A stretch of 15,615 bases of DNA from an uncultured Methanomicrobiales archaeon (GTDB taxonomy: Archaea; Thermoplasmatota; Thermoplasmata; Methanomassiliicoccales; Methanomethylophilaceae), in contig CAMMYR010000003.1 of NCBI GenBank assembly GCA_946528255.1, positions 1 through 15,615 of the forward strand. The letters run 5' to 3'. Both the position numbers and the translations under genes were made by a program. Shown in pieces: positions 15,016 to 15,615 of the stretch. Within the stretch, counting starts at the first letter, position 1. Every line of letters begins with the position of its first letter. The notes under the pieces are model-generated. The model was not told where the DNA came from. It made no database searches and saw only the letters and a list, made by a program, of their open reading frames with translations.

Positions 15016-15615
15016 CCATCGACCGGTGGATTCCCGGGGCGGTGCCCCGGGATCGGCCGAATCGGCGCTTACGGCATTCCCAGATGAAAATCGCGGATGT
15101 CAACACAGCGCAAGCGGCTATGGCGATGATGATCCACAGGTAGTTCGTTCCCTCGGGCTCCGTGCTAGGCAAGGGACCCCACGGATAATCATCGTCATCC
15201 TCGTCCAGAACGGACCCTCCATTCGACACGGTGATGCCGAGGCTGACGGATGCCGTCTTACCGTCCTGGGTATAGGTTATGGTGATGTTCTTCACCGACG
15301 ACTTCAGGGCCTTTGTCAGCGGGGGGTCGAACGAGAACGCATCCGGATCGTCCTCGTAGGACACCGTATCCTGCGAACCGTCGGAGTAATGGCGGATGAT
15401 CACCAGGCCCGACGGGTCGAAGGTCTCGCCCTCCTTGTATTTGATATCCGGGAGCGTTTCCAGCTCTATGCCTATCAGCTGCTTGACGCTGACCACTATG
15501 TCCAGATCCGTGCTCAATCCGTTGTAGGAGATCCTCACCGAATCATCTGTGGTAACGAGCCGCTGGATCAGCAGGGGATCGAAGGAGAATGCAGACTCAT
15601 GGCCCGCATATGGTA
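14834..15615 (-). CDS. Adhesin-like Ig-domain surface protein with C-terminal membrane anchor (5' partial)
   Basis: The minus-strand frame is open through the right edge, so the N-terminus is missing; the GTG at 15538 is internal. Reading inward from the edge there is the end of one Ig-like module (SAFSFDPLL, then DLDIVVSVK). A full bacterial Ig-like module of about 85 residues follows: LIGIELETLPDIKYKEGETF, SGLVIIRHYSDGS, DAFSFDPPLT, SVSLGITVS. Then come an acidic run (DEDDDDYPW), a Pro/Glu linker, a transmembrane helix (NYLWIIIAIAACAVLTSAIF) and ECRKRR. This is the same anchor layout as in the two + strand surface proteins. After KRR the frame runs on for about 70 low-complexity residues, across a perfect hairpin and 182 bases antisense into the adenylate kinase gene, to a TGA at 14834-14836. 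That tail may not be functional. Inferred role: surface adhesion or cell-envelope protein. Confidence 0.75.
   Translation of the reverse strand, partial: PYAGHESAFSFDPLLIQRLVTTDDSVRISYNGLSTDLDIVVSVKQLIGIELETLPDIKYKEGETFDPSGLVIIRHYSDGSQDTVSYEDDPDAFSFDPPLTKALKSSVKNITITYTQDGKTASVSLGITVSNGGSVLDEDDDDYPWGPLPSTEPEGTNYLWIIIAIAACAVLTSAIFIWECRKRRFGRSRGTAPGIHRSMVIWNIGTIYPCGGSNPYSREGNGRLPRVLSLQRNPQPRPPISPCNRSRTRGSRYPWIRIE
15032..15052. terminator. Perfect 9-bp GC hairpin between convergent genes, candidate bidirectional terminator
   Basis: TCCCGGGGC (15032-15040) and GCCCCGGGA (15044-15052) are perfect inverted repeats around GGT. Two more pairs form outside a one-base bulge. The hairpin lies 16 bases after the adenylate kinase stop, between convergent genes, where one symmetrical structure can serve both transcripts. 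No T-run follows on either strand, so its action as a terminator is inferred from position. Confidence 0.5.

Overview
The window looks like a piece of a GC-rich archaeal chromosome, most probably a host-associated Thermoplasmatota methanogen of the Methanomassiliicoccales / Methanomethylophilaceae type. The archaeal assignment is firm. It rests on a phosphopantothenate-synthetase-type 4-phosphopantoate--beta-alanine ligase, an archaeal-type short S-adenosylhomocysteine hydrolase, an AK6/Fap7-type adenylate kinase, and TATA-like boxes placed at archaeal distances. The order-level assignment is an inference from giant InlB-repeat surface proteins in a methanogen-like, GC-rich background. No RNA genes, CRISPR arrays, insertion sequences or phage genes were seen.

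Layout. (1) 1-1962, + strand: the 3' part of a secreted, membrane-anchored adhesin-like protein, cut by the window's left edge. (2) 1963-2236: a 274-base intergenic region with a TATA-like box, a foldable leader and a hairpin over the ribosome-binding region. (3) 2237-11554, + strand: a giant paralogous surface protein of about 3105 residues. It has a signal peptide, an N-terminal domain shared with gene 1, four InlB/Listeria-Bacteroides-type repeats, an MBG-like domain, about 17 Ig-like modules of about 85 residues, a divergent InlB-type module, an acidic stretch, one transmembrane helix and a basic tail. (4) 11563-15015, + strand: four overlapping housekeeping genes in one apparent operon: phosphopantothenate synthetase, SAH (or S-inosylhomocysteine) hydrolase, a PfkB nucleoside-kinase-like protein and an AK6-type adenylate kinase. 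(5) 14834-15615, - strand: the 3' part of a third adhesin-like protein with Ig-like domains and a similar anchor, converging on the operon and cut by the right edge.

How the genes fit together. The hydrolase removes the by-product of SAM-dependent methylation and releases homocysteine plus a nucleoside. The PfkB protein is a good candidate to phosphorylate that nucleoside, and the AK6 protein could act on the resulting NMP, so three of the four operon genes form a plausible by-product salvage line. The first gene makes 4'-phosphopantothenate for CoA. The operon is flanked on both sides by long surface-protein genes that probably mediate contact with host mucosa, plants or other microbes.

The most interesting signal is in the N-terminal domain shared by the two + strand surface proteins. 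It ends in a segment with a fixed frame (GG..., GS..G, GARL.Y) and strongly different intervening residues. This resembles C-type-lectin/FGE-fold ligand-binding ends, including those diversified by diversity-generating retroelements. No reverse transcriptase or template repeat is visible here, so diversification is only a hypothesis. A second notable signal is a perfect palindrome between a TATA-like box and the start codon of the operon's first gene, which looks like an operator.
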